Source of the DNA: Doryteuthis pealeii
Lineage: Eukaryota > Mollusca > Cephalopoda > Myopsida > Loliginidae
Assembly (NCBI GenBank): GCA_023376005.1
Contig: CM042163.1
Span: 4,770,961 to 4,834,960, forward strand
Direction of reading: 5' to 3'
Length of the DNA stretch: 64,000 nt
This document shows, piece after piece, positions 44,925 to 55,913 of this stretch. How positions within the stretch are numbered: position 1 is the first letter of the stretch; every line of letters starts with the position of its first letter. Below the pieces are notes generated by a model. That model was not told where the DNA came from. It searched no databases and saw only the letters and a program-made list of their open reading frames with translations. Position numbers and translations under genes: made by a program.

Positions 44925-45500
44925 ATTGTGTACAGTTCTCAGGTGCACCACAACTCATCAAAATCTCATGTCTAGTACACAGAATAATGTATTAGTGTCA
45001 GGAACATGAATAGCGTACAGTAATAATATACATGTATGTGTACAGTGCTCAGGTGCACCACAACTCATCAAAGTCTCATGTCAAGTACACAGAATAATGT
45101 ATTAGTGTCAGGAACATGAATAGCGTACAGTAATAATATACATGTATGTGTACAGTGCTCAGGTGCCCCATAACTCATCAAAGTCTCATGTCAAGTACAC
45201 AGAATAATGTATTAGTGTAAGGAACATGAATAGCGTACAGTAATGATATACATGTATGTGTACAGTGCTCAGGTGCACCACAACTCATCAAAGTCTCATG
45301 TCTAGTACATAGAATAATGTATTAGTGTCAGGAACATGAATAGCATACAGTAATAATATACATGTATGTGTGCGAGCGCGTGCGTGCATATGTGTATGAA
45401 GAGGGGTATCAGGTATAGTGTTGGCAGATTGCAGGAAGCATGGAGGCTTTGAAAGATGCAGTGTTTTGGCAGGTAGTTTATTTTATGCCTCGGCAACTTA
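44925..45500 (+). repeat. 110-bp tandem repeat, four units, with conserved flank
   Basis: TACAGTGCTCAGGTGC starts at 44931, 45041, 45151 and 45261 with exact 110-bp spacing. The flank matches the array at 17780. It sits within the DOCK intron. Confidence 0.9.
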
Positions 45501-45589
45501 CAATTATTTACAATTGATATTTATGTTTGAAAGAAATTGAAATGAATTCAATAGGATGGGGAAAGATCAATAACATAAATCAAACATAT

Positions 45590-46085
45590 TGTAAGATTCA
45601 AAGTTAATTAATGAACATACAATTCCGACACGTTGTGAGACAAAACATTTGATATATATATATAACAGCACATGGAAACGATAAGATACATTAAGTACAG
45701 GAAAATAGAACATGTAAATACATATACAAGAGTAGATAGATACATAAGATATAAGGACACATTCATGAATGGTAAATACAAGATACAATATTTAGGTATA
45801 AAAGAGATACCCAAATGTACATAAAATATAAATGTTACAGACATGGAACTAAAGGATAGTCCATGCTGTATAAAGGACTTACAGTAATGTAAGCCGGGGG
45901 GCCAAAGCCCTACCGAGAAGGGGGTAGACATATGTCTAACCCATGTGCTCGTTGAGAAGATCTAGCTAAAAGAGGAAGACAAGTTCAAATAAGGCGCTTA
46001 AATACCAGAGGTCCCCTAGTAGGAACAAACGGTAACGCAGCGGGAAGATAACTCTTCCAGGCAAAGGGAAGATAATCCCCTACAA
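45590..46085 (+). repeat. interspersed repeat, family R
   Basis: Shares GACAAAACATTT, GGGGCCAAAGCCCTACCGAGAA-type and GCGGGAAGATAACTCTTCC blocks with 56320-57115 and the duplicate at 62800-63590. No coding capacity. Confidence 0.7.
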
Positions 46086-46205
46086 TATAAAATGTTCTCC
46101 ATCCGATTTTTCTTGTATCATCTGAAAGATTTAAAATGCCCATGTCACCATGCAATATTTAAATGTCCTGATGAAAGAGTATATAGATAGATATATATAT
46201 ATAAT

Positions 46206-46250
46206 TAGCAGGAAATTATAGGCATTTGAGAAATACCTATAATTTCCCGC
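46206..46250. repeat. short perfect hairpin
   Basis: GGAAATTATAGGCATTTGAG / AATACCTATAATTTCC, next to (TA)n. Confidence 0.8.
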
Positions 46251-46350
46251 CAATTCTCCTCCCCCCCCTTCCTAATAACTCTGACAGTCCTTCCTCCTAT
46301 TTACTCCTATGTTACTGCTTTTTTTTAAATAGAACCATTAGGACATCTGA

Positions 46351-47806
46351 GTAGCATAGGGATCTGTGCGGCAAAGTAAGAAGCTGATGGTAGGTGTGGC
46401 GTTTCACCTCAGATGCTAAAATAATCTCCTTAGTCTAGCGCTAGTGTAAAGGGGATAGACTCCCTCGCTGTCTGGCTGATACCGATATTAGGCCACCCCG
46501 ACGACTTTACTGGGTTTTTTATTGTTTAGAAATAAAATGGCTGTTCAGTTTTCCCAGAAATAAATTATAATTTGTTTCTTATTTTTTTTCTCTTAACGGT
46601 TTGGTTTGTTTTGTTTTATGGCATATCAACCTCAGTGGGTCATTTAATACCGATAAAGTTTTGAAATAAATCAATTCTCAATGGATAATACAATTTTTTT
46701 ATAAATACATTTTTCTATTTAACCCATAGATGGGACCCTAACATATATATATATCGGCAATAACAACAACAACAAAAGGGCCGGGTTAGCTCAGTCGGTA
46801 GAGTATTCGGCAAGGAATCACAAGGTTCTTGGTTCGTACCGGCCTCGCCAACTCAGCGTATGAGTAGCACAGGGATCTGTGCGCGTGGATGCTCAGCTTT
46901 GCTAGTTTCTGTTATAGGATTTCAAATGGACATTTAGTGAACTTTATGATTTATTTCTTGATTTTTAAACAATTCTTATTTGTTGTAAGAAATAAAAAAA
47001 TGGATATCCTTGTACTACCGCCCTGTCGGCTGGGGCGTTAGAATGCACCGACTGCACCTCTGCAGAGGGGTAAGACTATGGGGCCACGACCCGTGATGCT
47101 TAAGGATAGAGCCCAGGTGGATTTCATGACATGCAATACTCACTTTGGCCCTATCTTAGGCTAGACGGGCGGTCAGAGAGGACCGCTCCGATCAATCGGC
47201 TGGTCACGTCAAGCCTAGCACCTATATGATTTTCCCAACCCCATTGCCCTTATGTAAACCCTCTTTATCATATGGGTGCTAGAAGGCGGTGGCTGCGGGT
47301 CTACATGCCCTGGGAATGAACTCTATCTGATGCGAGGTTCCAGTTTTGGAGGTTTGGGGAATGTGGAGCACCCCTTCATCACCATTGCTCCCTGGTCCAC
47401 TCTTGGTAGTACCTGTTAGGGTTCTATGGGTTAAATAGAAAATGTATTTATAAAAAAATTGTATTATCCATTGAGAATTGATTTATTTCAAAACTTTATC
47501 GGTATTAAATGACCCACTGAGGTTGATATGCCATAAAACAAAACAAACCAAACCGTTAAGAGAAAAAAAATAAGAAACAAATTATAATTTATTTCTGGAA
47601 AACTGAACAGCCATTTATTTCTAAACAATAAAAAAAACAGTAAAGTCGTCGGGGCGGCCTAATATCGGTATCAGCCAGACAGCAAGGGAGTCTATCCCCT
47701 TTACACTAGCGCTAGACTAAGGAGATTATTTTAGCATCTGAGGTGAAACGCCACACCTACCATCAGCTTCTTACTTTACCGCACATATCCCTATGCTACT
47801 CATATG
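46351..47806. repeat. large inverted duplication, arms about 390 bp
   Basis: Left arm 46351-46742 contains SINE S1 body plus the start of family L; right arm 47411-47806 is its reverse complement with few changes. The loop holds (TA)n, a second S1 (46779-46883, plus, with A and B boxes) and the rest of an inverted L copy (46998-47410). Two element types are inverted together, so this is a DNA duplication and not one transposon. Confidence 0.8.
46779..46883 (+). repeat. SINE S1 head, truncated
   Basis: GGTTAGCTCAGTCGGTAGAG and GGTTCTTGGTTCGTACCGGC, ending at GGGATCTGTGCG. This is the best A box of the family. Confidence 0.8.
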
Positions 47807-47885
47807 CTGAGTTGGCGAGGGCCGGTATCGAACCAGGAACCTTGTGATTCCTAGTTGAACGCTTTACCGACTGAGCTAAGCCGGC
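47636..47885 (-). repeat. SINE S1, full length
   Basis: GTAAAGTCGTCGGGGCGGCC to CTTTACCGACTGAGCTAAGCC. Part of it forms the right arm of the inverted duplication. Confidence 0.85.
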
Positions 47886-48119
47886 CCTTTCAAACAAACA
47901 ACTGCGGGGAAATTATTTGTATTTAATAGGAATAATTAATATCATATAACTTTGTGCAAAAAACTCTTACGAAACTGCATGAAAATGTAAATATAAATGT
48001 ACAATAAATGCACTTCTCTAACCACTAGGCATAAAATAACGCTATTTGGGTTGACATGCCGTAAAATCAATCAATCGATCAATCATTTCGTCGACACCTA
48101 TAGTACAGCAATTTCAAGG

Positions 48120-48375
48120 ACATCCAATGGTGGTGTAATGGTTAGCAAGTTAGTCTCGCAGATCCATTACTACTGAAGAGCGAGTTCAATCCTCGCTGGA
48201 TGCTTCATTATTTGCCATCTTGTGTCATATCCTACCCGTAGCAAACAGGTTGGATAAATACCTATCCTTTCACCTCCAGAATACTGTGACCTCGTGTCAT
48301 ATCCTACCCGTAGCAAACAGGTTGGATAAATACCTATCCTTTCACCTCCAGAATACTGTGACCTCGTGTCACTTC
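48120..48375 (+). repeat. SINE S2 with 73-bp tail duplicated
   Basis: GGTGGTGTAATGGTTAGCAA and GAGTTCAATCCTCGCTGG head; GTGTCATATCCTACCCGTAG..AATACTGTGACCTC occurs twice in tandem (48223 and 48296). Confidence 0.8.
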
Positions 48376-48774
48376 CTACCCAAAATCTTTACTTTACTTG
48401 TTATTGTGCTATTTTTACACTGGAAATTCAGGAAGTTTTAAAGATATCTTACCTTTTCTATTCAAGTCAATTAGGATGGAAGGTTTTTTGTGATCAAACA
48501 GGTTTTTCTTTTTAAAAATGTTTTCAAAAGAATTGATCGAGCCCAATTGAATTCACTTAAAACTTATTGAGCACATCAAATAAACATCACATGTTGTCAT
48601 TTAGAATTGGGATAATAATTCACTTTCTTTTTTCTTTCTGCAATTCTATGGTTACTGTCATTACACTATGGACACGTTAAACAGGATCAAGAAACTTCAA
48701 ATAACCTACAATTGGATCTTTTTTTTTTAATCCTATAAATTCTTTCTCATTCAAATATTTATTCAAGTCATAAA

Positions 48775-49075
48775 GGTTTGGTTTGGTGGATTTCTATGGC
48801 ATGTTAACCCTTGTTGGGTTATTTCATGCAAAAAACATTTTGTTCTATTAATGCTTGATGGTATTCAAAATCTTTTTAATGGATTTTTAAAAAATCCTTT
48901 TTTTATTTATTTAACCTATAGATGGGACCCTAACAGGTACTACCACTCCATGTCAGAGTGGATCTGGAAGTAATGGTGATGAAGGGGTATTCCTCACTCC
49001 TCAAAAGCTCCAAAAATTGGAACTTCACCATTAAATACAGTTTAATATCATACCCAGGACACAAGTCATAAAAGG
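48775..49075 (+). repeat. family L, 5' half
   Basis: GGCATGTTAACCCTTGTTGG, ATGGGACCCTAACAGGTACT and AACTTCACCATTAAATACAG. Confidence 0.75.
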
Positions 49076-49139
49076 ATAGAATATTATCATGTAACTGTGT
49101 AAGGCAAACTTGGCTTGTAGTAGTAGTAGTAGTAGTAGT

Positions 49140-49350
49140 AAAGATGGCGGATTGGTGGCCTATTGTCAGTATCAGCCAGACAGCAAAGCAGTCTATCCCC
49201 CTTTTTATTAGTGCTAGACCAAGGAGAGCCTGAGGTGGAGTGCCACACTTGCCATCAGCTCCCCACTTTACCGCACAGATCTAAGCTGGTCTATTCATAC
49301 GCTTATTTAGCAACGGCCAATATTGAACCCAGAACCATGTGGTTCCTAGG
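49140..49350 (-). repeat. SINE S1, diverged
   Basis: TATTGTCAGTATCAGCCAGA to GCCAATATTGAACCCAGAACC; preceded by (AGT)n at 49118-49139. Confidence 0.75.
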
Positions 49351-49454
49351 CGGAAGCATAATTTATGACTGAAATATCACAAATACATCAAAACTAGTTT
49401 AATTGAATTTCTTTTTTTTTTTTTAATATGGAATTGTGGATTGTATACAGTTCA

Positions 49455-49640
49455 AACAATCTTCCCTCGTATGAATCTGTAAAAAGTTGCCGTCATTTCA
49501 AACAGAATTTCATACAAACCTATTACTCTAGCATATGTAGTTTGGTACTAACCAATGTGGCATGATGCAGTCTTCTTTTTTTTTAATACAAAAGTTCAAG
49601 ATTACTGTCACACTATATTTCAATCAAGACTACTAATATT
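49455..49640 (+). repeat. paralogous empty site for the element at 53910
   Basis: GTAAAAAGTTGCCGTCATTT..TTTGGTACTAACCAATGTGG matches 53845-53908 joined directly to 54233-54310. Confidence 0.75.
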
Positions 49641-49829
49641 TTTTTTGTTGGGTTTTTTGTACATAATTCATGGGTAGCCTACAATTTATGACTGTACTAT
49701 AGTAAAATTTAGATAACAGTATTTGTAAATGGAAATTTACCATTGATTCATAGCATGACTGTTATAGTAGTGATTGACAACAAGTTCACCCTTCCCTGAC
49801 CTAGTCGCTCATTGGCTAAAGGCAAAGCG

Positions 49830-50255
49830 TGTGAAGGGAACTGAGTTAGAATTTGGCGGTTCATCAATGGGAGCAGACGCAATGGTTGTCTGTTCCCAAG
49901 TAAACCATCTTCTTACTGCATGGTTGAATACATCTGGGCTTTCGGGTAATAAAGACATTTGAGAAAAATAAACTAAGTCTTGAGTTCATCATTTAAAAAC
50001 AAAGAGAATGAACACAGACAAATAACAACCAGAGTCAGCACAAAAGAAGTCCATATCAAACAGAAGAGACAAAGGAAATCAACACAAAAGAAGAGCAGTT
50101 AGAATTTGGCAGTTAGTCGAAGGGGCCAGACGTGATGGTCATCTGTTCCCCAGTAAACCATCTTCTCACTGTGTGGTTGAATCCTTTTTGGCTTTGGCTT
50201 TAATAAAGACATCTGAGAAAAATAAACCAATTGTTGCATCATCATTTGAAGACAA
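49830..50255 (+). repeat. direct repeat, two units of about 260 bp
   Basis: GTTAGAATTTGGC..GTAAACCATCTTC..TAATAAAGACAT occurs at 49845-49985 and 50098-50250. Lies just downstream of a DOCK exon on the intron side. Confidence 0.75.
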
Positions 50256-50496
50256 AGAGGATGAGTATAGACAAGGAGAGCCCAGCAGAAAAGAAGTTGT
50301 ATGAACCAGAAGAAATCAACGCAAAAGAAGATGGCCAGTCAGTGAAATAGAAACTTCCTAAGAACTCTCCTTCCTATTATTTACCCAGCAGATGAAATGG
50401 AGATATAACATTTTTTACAAACCCCCCCACACACACACACACACAAAAAACAAACAAAAAAAACAATAACAGAGAGTGATATTTTTTCAGACTTAC

Positions 50497-50551
50497 CCCT
50501 CATTATCCACTTGGCATTTTTAATGTGAATGAAAGAAACTGGGAAGATACC
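50497..50551 (-). CDS. DOCK-family exon, end of N-terminal SH3 domain (partial gene)
   Basis: On the minus strand, tttttcttgcag precedes 55 nt and the donor GTAAGTCTGA follows. The phase-0 frame reads GIFPVSFIHIKNAKWIMR plus one extra G. G-I-F-P-x-S-[FY]-[IV]-H-[IL]-K is the last beta-strand block of the DOCK SH3 domain. The exon joins cleanly to the upstream exon (KSKP | GIFP). To join the downstream exon in frame it should end with GG (Gly completed by the next exon's T, giving the conserved G-Q), but only one G is present before GGTAAG. A one-base loss in this G run would explain the shift. The SH3 domain of DOCK1-type proteins binds ELMO. Confidence 0.85.
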
Positions 50552-50794
50552 CTGCAAGAAAAAAAAAAAGAAAGATAAAAATTACAATTCTTTTTAAATA
50601 AAGATGTTAATAAATAAAAAATAAAAAAAAACGCAAACTGTGTGTCGTCTCTTTTAACATCAAATTGGGGACATTTTAAGGAATTGCACTTTTTATCAGA
50701 TTTTGTGTAAATGACATTTTCTTATTTGAAATTTATAAAAGATTCAGTATTCAAAAATGATTAATAAGTACTTTAGTTTGTTTGTTAGATTTTA

Positions 50795-51080
50795 GGTAAT
50801 CCTTAACTTGTTCCTTGTAAATTCCTACTATAAAATAAACTGAACCCTCATTTTATGTCCGTGTTTTTGTAATAAATGTTTTATTTTTCTTGCACCCGTT
50901 ATTTTAAACTTTTAGAATATACACATTGAAGTGAATATTAAAATAAATAAAGAAAATATGTTTAGTATTGTAAAATAACGGGTGCAAGAAAAATAAAACA
51001 TTTATTAAAAACACGGACATAAAATGAGGGTTCAATTTATTTTATGGTAGGAATTTACAAGGAACAAATTAAGGATTACC
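50795..51080. mobile_element. palindromic MITE in DOCK intron, 8-bp target duplication
   Basis: GGTAATCCTTAACTTGTTCC and GGAACAAATTAAGGATTACC begin TIRs of about 113 bp. AGATTTTA and GGATTTTA flank it (7 of 8). Same size class and GG ends as 21726 and 35465. No ORF. Confidence 0.85.
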
Positions 51081-51618
51081 GGATTTTATGGCATGTCAAC
51101 CCTTGTTGGGTTATCTTTTTTAAAAATTCAAACTTTCAGTCTTGATTTTTTTCTTCATATCTTGTAAATAGAAAAATCTGATTATCAATTTTTTTATAAA
51201 TTTGTTTTAAGGGGAAGATATTTTCCCCAACAAGATCGTTGGACTCCTAGAATGGAACACATATAAAGATAGGAATATGCAAGGTTATTTATAGTCAAGT
51301 CACTACGAGTTGAGTAGATAGTCATACTGTTGGAGAACTGCGTGTTGACTTATTTATATTCTGTACAAAAAGTAATAATTTCTTTTTCCAGATTTTCAAT
51401 GTTGTATTTGATAAATTTCCTCACAACAGAATTACAGTTATTTTATTTTATTTATTTTTTTATTTTTTTGTTTTTTCAAGGAATCATTTGTTTGTTTTCT
51501 TAAATTCTCAAAGTGCAAAACAATTATGGAATAATTTCAAAGCACACCAATTGTAAAAATGATAAGTAAAGAAACAAAAAAATCTTTAAGAAATTTAAAA
51601 ATGTCAAAAATGTCTTAC

Positions 51619-51659
51619 CGGTTTGCTTTTGTTCTGGAGGGAGAAACCTCGATACCAAA
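51619..51659 (-). CDS. DOCK-family exon, middle of N-terminal SH3 domain (partial gene)
   Basis: On the minus strand a long T tract ending in TTTTCAG precedes 41 nt and the donor GTAAGACA follows. After two leading bases the frame reads WYRGFSLQNKSKP. W-Y-R-G-x-x-L-x-x-K-[SN]-x-x is the ligand-binding tryptophan block of the DOCK SH3 domain, and in known DOCK proteins it runs directly into GIFP, which begins the next exon. Three exons in the right order, strand and phase make the gene call strong although each is short. The upstream exon, which should carry the start of the SH3 domain, was not recognised up to 64000. Confidence 0.85.
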
Positions 51660-52735
51660 CTGAAAAAAAAAAAAAAAAAAATTAGTAAAGAAAAAAACAA
51701 AAACAATCAAGAATTTTTATTCTTTCCAGATTTATTTGGATGAGTATCACTATCTTTATTGTTTTGATTATAATACTTTATGTCAGAACTTGAAATACCA
51801 TTAAGAAGGTGAGTGAATATAGAAAAATGGAAAAAAAAAAAAAGATGGAAATATTCATCGAAATAGTTAAATTAAAAAACAAGTTTTTTTCCCATTCTGA
51901 AATGTTGATTATTAAGAATTTTTTTAAAAGAGTCAAATAAAAAAAATTCAGAAAATGAACAATAAAAAAAAATTAGAAAAAAAAAAAAAAGCATTGATAA
52001 TTTTGATTGAGGAAACAAAAAGAAAAAGCGTCCATTAAAGCAACGTTAAGGCCTCGATGCCATTTATTAAGAAAAGTTTAATACATGAAAAGAACAAATG
52101 TGGAATAATACATCAATCCCAATAATACACATATATACGACTAGAAGCAGCTACCCAGCGTCAACTTAGTAGAAGGTGGGGGAAAAAATATGAAGTGTTG
52201 AGTTTTTTTGGGTTTTTTTTTACTTTTGAAATTTACAAATGCTGGACATTTTTAAGTAGAATTTCAATGCTATTTCTATGTATATTTTAATTTTCAGATA
52301 TCTTTGAATATAAATCGAATCTTCATAATTTTTGCACAAAAAACAAGAACCGATGATATTTAATATGTATATATATTTATGTTGTCATTTTATTTTCGTA
52401 GTTTCATCCGGACATCCATACACACACACACACACCAACTGCCCTTTATAATGGTAGGCTTAAAAGTTCATATGGTGAAGTCAATGACTTTTTTAACCAA
52501 TGGGATCCAAGCACTGCAACACTAATGGAAGAAGTGTGTGGACTGTTAAAAAATAAACCTCATTTGGTCACATTCATTTCATCAATCCCTCTATAATTGT
52601 CTGAAAAACTCACATTGTGTAATGGTTAGTGAGCTGGATTAGCAAACCATTGATGATAGTGAGTTTGATTCACACCGAGCGCTCCATACATCTGGCCTTG
52701 TGCCATATCTAAGCTAAGCTTAGTAAATTACTATA
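51660..52735. other. spacer with family P and SINE S2 fragments
   Basis: 52138-52200 is family P (GCAGCTACCCAGCGTCAAC). 52610-52735 is an S2 variant (GTGTAATGGTTAGTGAGCTG, GCCTTGTGCCATATCTAAGC). A/T runs elsewhere. The upstream DOCK exon was not found. Confidence 0.5.
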
Positions 52736-52739
52736 ATTA

Positions 52740-53225
52740 ATTATACTCGTGTTCCTTAAAAATACAACTATTATCATCTTGCAACACCCTCAGGTTAAAA
52801 TTGAGATGGTCCAAATCACCAAAAGGAAATGCAAAAATGTAAATCCTAATTATCTGGTGTTGCTTATCTGCTGAATTCTTATTTATGAGTGCCGTCACCT
52901 CAGCTAAATAATGGACCATTCTGTTCTTATTATAAAGAAAAGGAAGAAAAAGGAAATGCTACACAGAAAAATATAATAAGAATATAAAAGAAAGAGTAGG
53001 GAAAGATAGAGAGAGGGGGTGAGCATGGAAACAATAACACTAATCTGTTTCAATCAAAAAAGATGAAAAGGAAAGAAAGAAAGACAGAAAGAAAAAAAAA
53101 GAGAGAGATAAATCAAGATTATTATACTTTTTACATATTGAAGTATTTAGCAATAGCTCTTCAGTAAACATATCAAACATTGTAATAATTAAATTATCAT
53201 ACTGTGGTATATCCACAGGTTCTGC
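52740..53225 (-). repeat. family U, second long copy
   Basis: Reverse complement of 6195-6670, including CTCAGCTAAATAATGGACCA and the pyrimidine-rich middle. Confidence 0.75.
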
Positions 53226-53467
53226 TAGTAACTATAGTTGACCGATAATAACCTTTTAGGATGAATTTCATTTTTTGGAATAAACAAACATACATGATAG
53301 GGGGTTGTGGATGGGGGGAGGGGCGCAATTAATCAGTGATTTAATGGATTGTGTGTGACGCGTTTTTGTTGATTTGCCAGAAGAAGAAAAAATTGGTCGC
53401 AATCCGGTGTATTGTCAGTTTCTATTTTAAATGTTGCAGAAAATCTTTTTGGAAATTTCAGAAACTT

Positions 53468-53695
53468 TAACTCTTAACATCCTATACCACCTCATTCCAC
53501 CCGGCCAGAAGCCACATTTGTTTTCGTAATCCACCCCAAATGATAGCCTTTGTTTAAATGTAATATTAAACATATTTAGAAGTCTTTGATTTAAAGGAAA
53601 TAACAGGTAACTTTTAATGAAAAGGCCATTTTTAACCATTTATATATATCCTTATAGGAATGGGAATCTGGACTTAAAAAATTCTCAACAGGATA
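53468..53695 (-). mobile_element. TTAA-flanked MITE, minus copy
   Basis: CTCTTAACATCCTATACCAC..GGCCAGAAGCCACATTTG is the complement of the right end of 18962-19305; it has one internal unit (GTTATTTCCTT complement) and ends near TTCTCAACAGGAT. Confidence 0.65.
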
Positions 53696-53909
53696 TTTTC
53701 TACAGATCATGCCCACAGAGTTTCACAATGTGATTGACATCAAAATTCAAAATGGAAGGCCAATTTCGGGGTCATTTTTGGGGGAGGGGGGGTTCTTCCT
53801 AATGATGGGAAACACCACTTGTAACATTGTATACATCTCAAACAATTCTGTAAAAAGTTGCCATCATTTCAAACAGAATTTCATATAAACAGTTTGGTAC
53901 TAACCATTA

Positions 53910-54232
53910 GGTTATTTCCTTGTTGAGTAACATGAGTGACCCAGAAAAAACAGAACCCAAATTATTTATTTTCCCATTAAACTAACCCTAAACCCCAACC
54001 CTAACTCCACCCCTAGTTGAATAACATGATATTACAGGGTGACCCAGAAAAAACACAGAACCCAAATTATTTATTTTCCCATTAAACTAAACCCCAACCC
54101 CTAACCCTAACCCTAGTTAGATTTAAACTTTAAAAAAAAAAAAAATTAAAAACAGTTTTATTACAAAATTTGTGGGTTCTGTTTTTTCTGGGTTACCCTG
54201 TAATATCATGTTACTCAACTAGGAAATAACCA
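53910..54232. mobile_element. inverted-repeat element with telomere-like core
   Basis: GGTTATTTCCTTGTTGAGTA and TACTCAACTAGGAAATAACC form the ends, flanked by AACCA. The interior repeats CAGAACCCAAATTATTTATT and contains degenerate CCCTAA units (AACCCTAACCCTAGTTAG). The empty site at 49555 supports insertion. Confidence 0.75.
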
Positions 54233-54347
54233 ACCAATGTGACAAGATGCAGTCTTTTTTTTTTTTATATACAAAAGTTCAAGATTACAAAATATTTCAG
54301 TCAAGATCACTCTAAAGAGTTTTATTTGCACAATATTTTAAAGGTTC

Positions 54348-54358
54348 AATTTTTATTT

Positions 54359-54409
<51 letters not shown>

Positions 54410-54430
54410 AAGAAAAATTGAACCTTTAAA
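54348..54430. repeat. (TA)n flanked by inverted 20-mers
   Basis: AAAGGTTCAATTTTTATTTTT and its complement enclose about 20 TA units. Confidence 0.85.
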
Positions 54431-54674
54431 ATATTTTTTAAAAAAACACTGAGATTCTGCAATACTGCCTTAATTTAGAGGCAAAATAGGAAAATTATAC
54501 CCCCCCTCTAAAATCAGAATGGTATGGTTTAACACAAAATAATTTGGCACACTTTCCTAACTCATAAAGGGGAACATTTGTGCCAAATTTCAAGTAATTC
54601 GGTGTCGATGGATGTAACACCCTGTTGAATTGACATGGAATGACCCATATATATATATATATATATATATAAAA
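54431..54674. other. unassigned repeat-like segment
   Basis: TGCCAAATTTCAAGTAATTC and GATGTAACACCCTGTTGAAT resemble transposon-associated sequence, but no family is assigned. Ends in (TA)n. Confidence 0.35.
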
Positions 54675-54910
54675 AGTCGTCGAGGCGGCCTAAAGTCGGT
54701 ATCAGCCAATCAGCGAGGAGGTCTATCCCCTTTTCACTTGCGCTAGACCAAGGAGATTATTTTAGCATCTGAGGTGGAGCGCCACACTCACCATCAGCTC
54801 CTCACTTTACCGCACAGATCCCTGTGCTACTCATACGCTGAGTTGGCGAGGACCAGTATTGAACTAGGAACCTTGTGGTTTCTAGCCGAACGCTCTACTG
54901 ACTGAGCTAT
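54675..54910 (-). repeat. SINE S1
   Basis: AAAGTCGTCGAGGCGGCCTA to GCTCTACTGACTGAGCTA, between two (TA)n tracts. Confidence 0.85.
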
Positions 54911-54917
54911 ATATACA

Positions 54918-55100
54918 TATATATTTTCTTGTGGGGTGTCCTTTCCACGATTTGTTTAAGACCAAATGCAACATTGTTATGTAACTCCTATCTAGCTTAT
55001 TCTCTTGGCACCTCATTAGGGTCCAAGCGGTGCTACCATACAGTAGTACTGATACAACGACAGCTTGAAAAGAATTATTGTTTTAACTTATCATTGAGAT
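54918..55100 (-). pseudogene. LINE ORF2 fragment upstream of the C-terminal tail
   Basis: The DNA parallels 9715-9860 (CTTGTGGGGTGTCCTTTCCA, TCTCTTGGCACCTCATTAGG, CAGTAGTACTGATACAAC). It precedes the C-terminal tail in the intact order; no long frame remains. Confidence 0.55.
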
Positions 55101-55650
55101 CAGCAAAATAAAAAAAAAATAAAAAATAAAAAAGTAACATTCAATCTGGTATAATACCACGAGAGTAGAGCACTGTATAAATACTGATCTCGCAAGCCAT
55201 TGTTAAATCTAATTAATTAACAATTTCTCCATGACACTGGCACAGCAAATACTCAGTGAATTTAATTTCTGGGGGGGAGAGAGGTGTCAGCCGAGTCTTT
55301 GCCTGTCCGTAAAGATGACAGCGGTGCTACCATACAGTAGTACTGATACAACCACAGCTTGAAAATAATTATTGTTTTAACTTATCATTGAGATCAGCAA
55401 AATAAAATAAAAATTTTTAAATAAAAAAGTGACATTCAATCTGGTATAATACCACGAGAGTAGAGCACTGTATAAATACTGATCTCGCAAGCCATTGTTA
55501 AATCTAATTAATTAACAATTTCTCCACGACACTGGCACGTTTTGTTTTTTTTTGCACAGCAAATACTCAGGTGAATCTAATTAATTTCCTTGGGGGGGAG
55601 AGAGAGGTGTCAGCCGAGTCTTTGCCTGTCCGTAAAGATGACAGTCATCT
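55028..55650 (+). repeat. tandem duplication, two units of about 293 bp
   Basis: GCGGTGCTACCATACAGTAG starts at 55027 and 55321; both units run through ACCACGAGAGTAGAGCACTG to GCCTGTCCGTAAAGATGACA. Confidence 0.85.
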
Positions 55651-55913
55651 AAATTTGTAATTGTAGTTTCACTAAATAAAGACCGAGCCGAAACAATTGA
55701 GGAGAAAAAGAAAAAGAAAGATACAAAAAAGGTAGAATCCAATAACTATCATTAATCGTGTCATTTCTGTACACAAGTTGAAAACATAGAAACACAGACA
55801 ATACAACACTTGAACATTTGATCATCTAATTACTTAATTCCCTAATTATGTGTCTAAAAAAAAAGAAAAAAAGGAAAAGGTTTCTTTCTTTTTTTTCATT
55901 TTCGGCCATTTTC

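Larger units (their letters stand above)
44592..50496 (-). other. DOCK intron (about 5.9 kb), repeat-filled
   Basis: This interval joins two DOCK exons with GT..AG borders. It contains the 110-bp satellite, element R, the 1.5-kb inverted duplication with SINE S1 and element L, SINE S2, another L copy and a local direct repeat. No other exon is supported. The next intron upstream (50552-51618) is about 1.07 kb and holds one palindromic MITE. Confidence 0.75.

Noticed and set aside
54000..54115. Internal telomere or chromosome-end fusion
   Set aside because: CCCTAA units are few, degenerate and lie inside an inverted-repeat element with a paralogous empty site.
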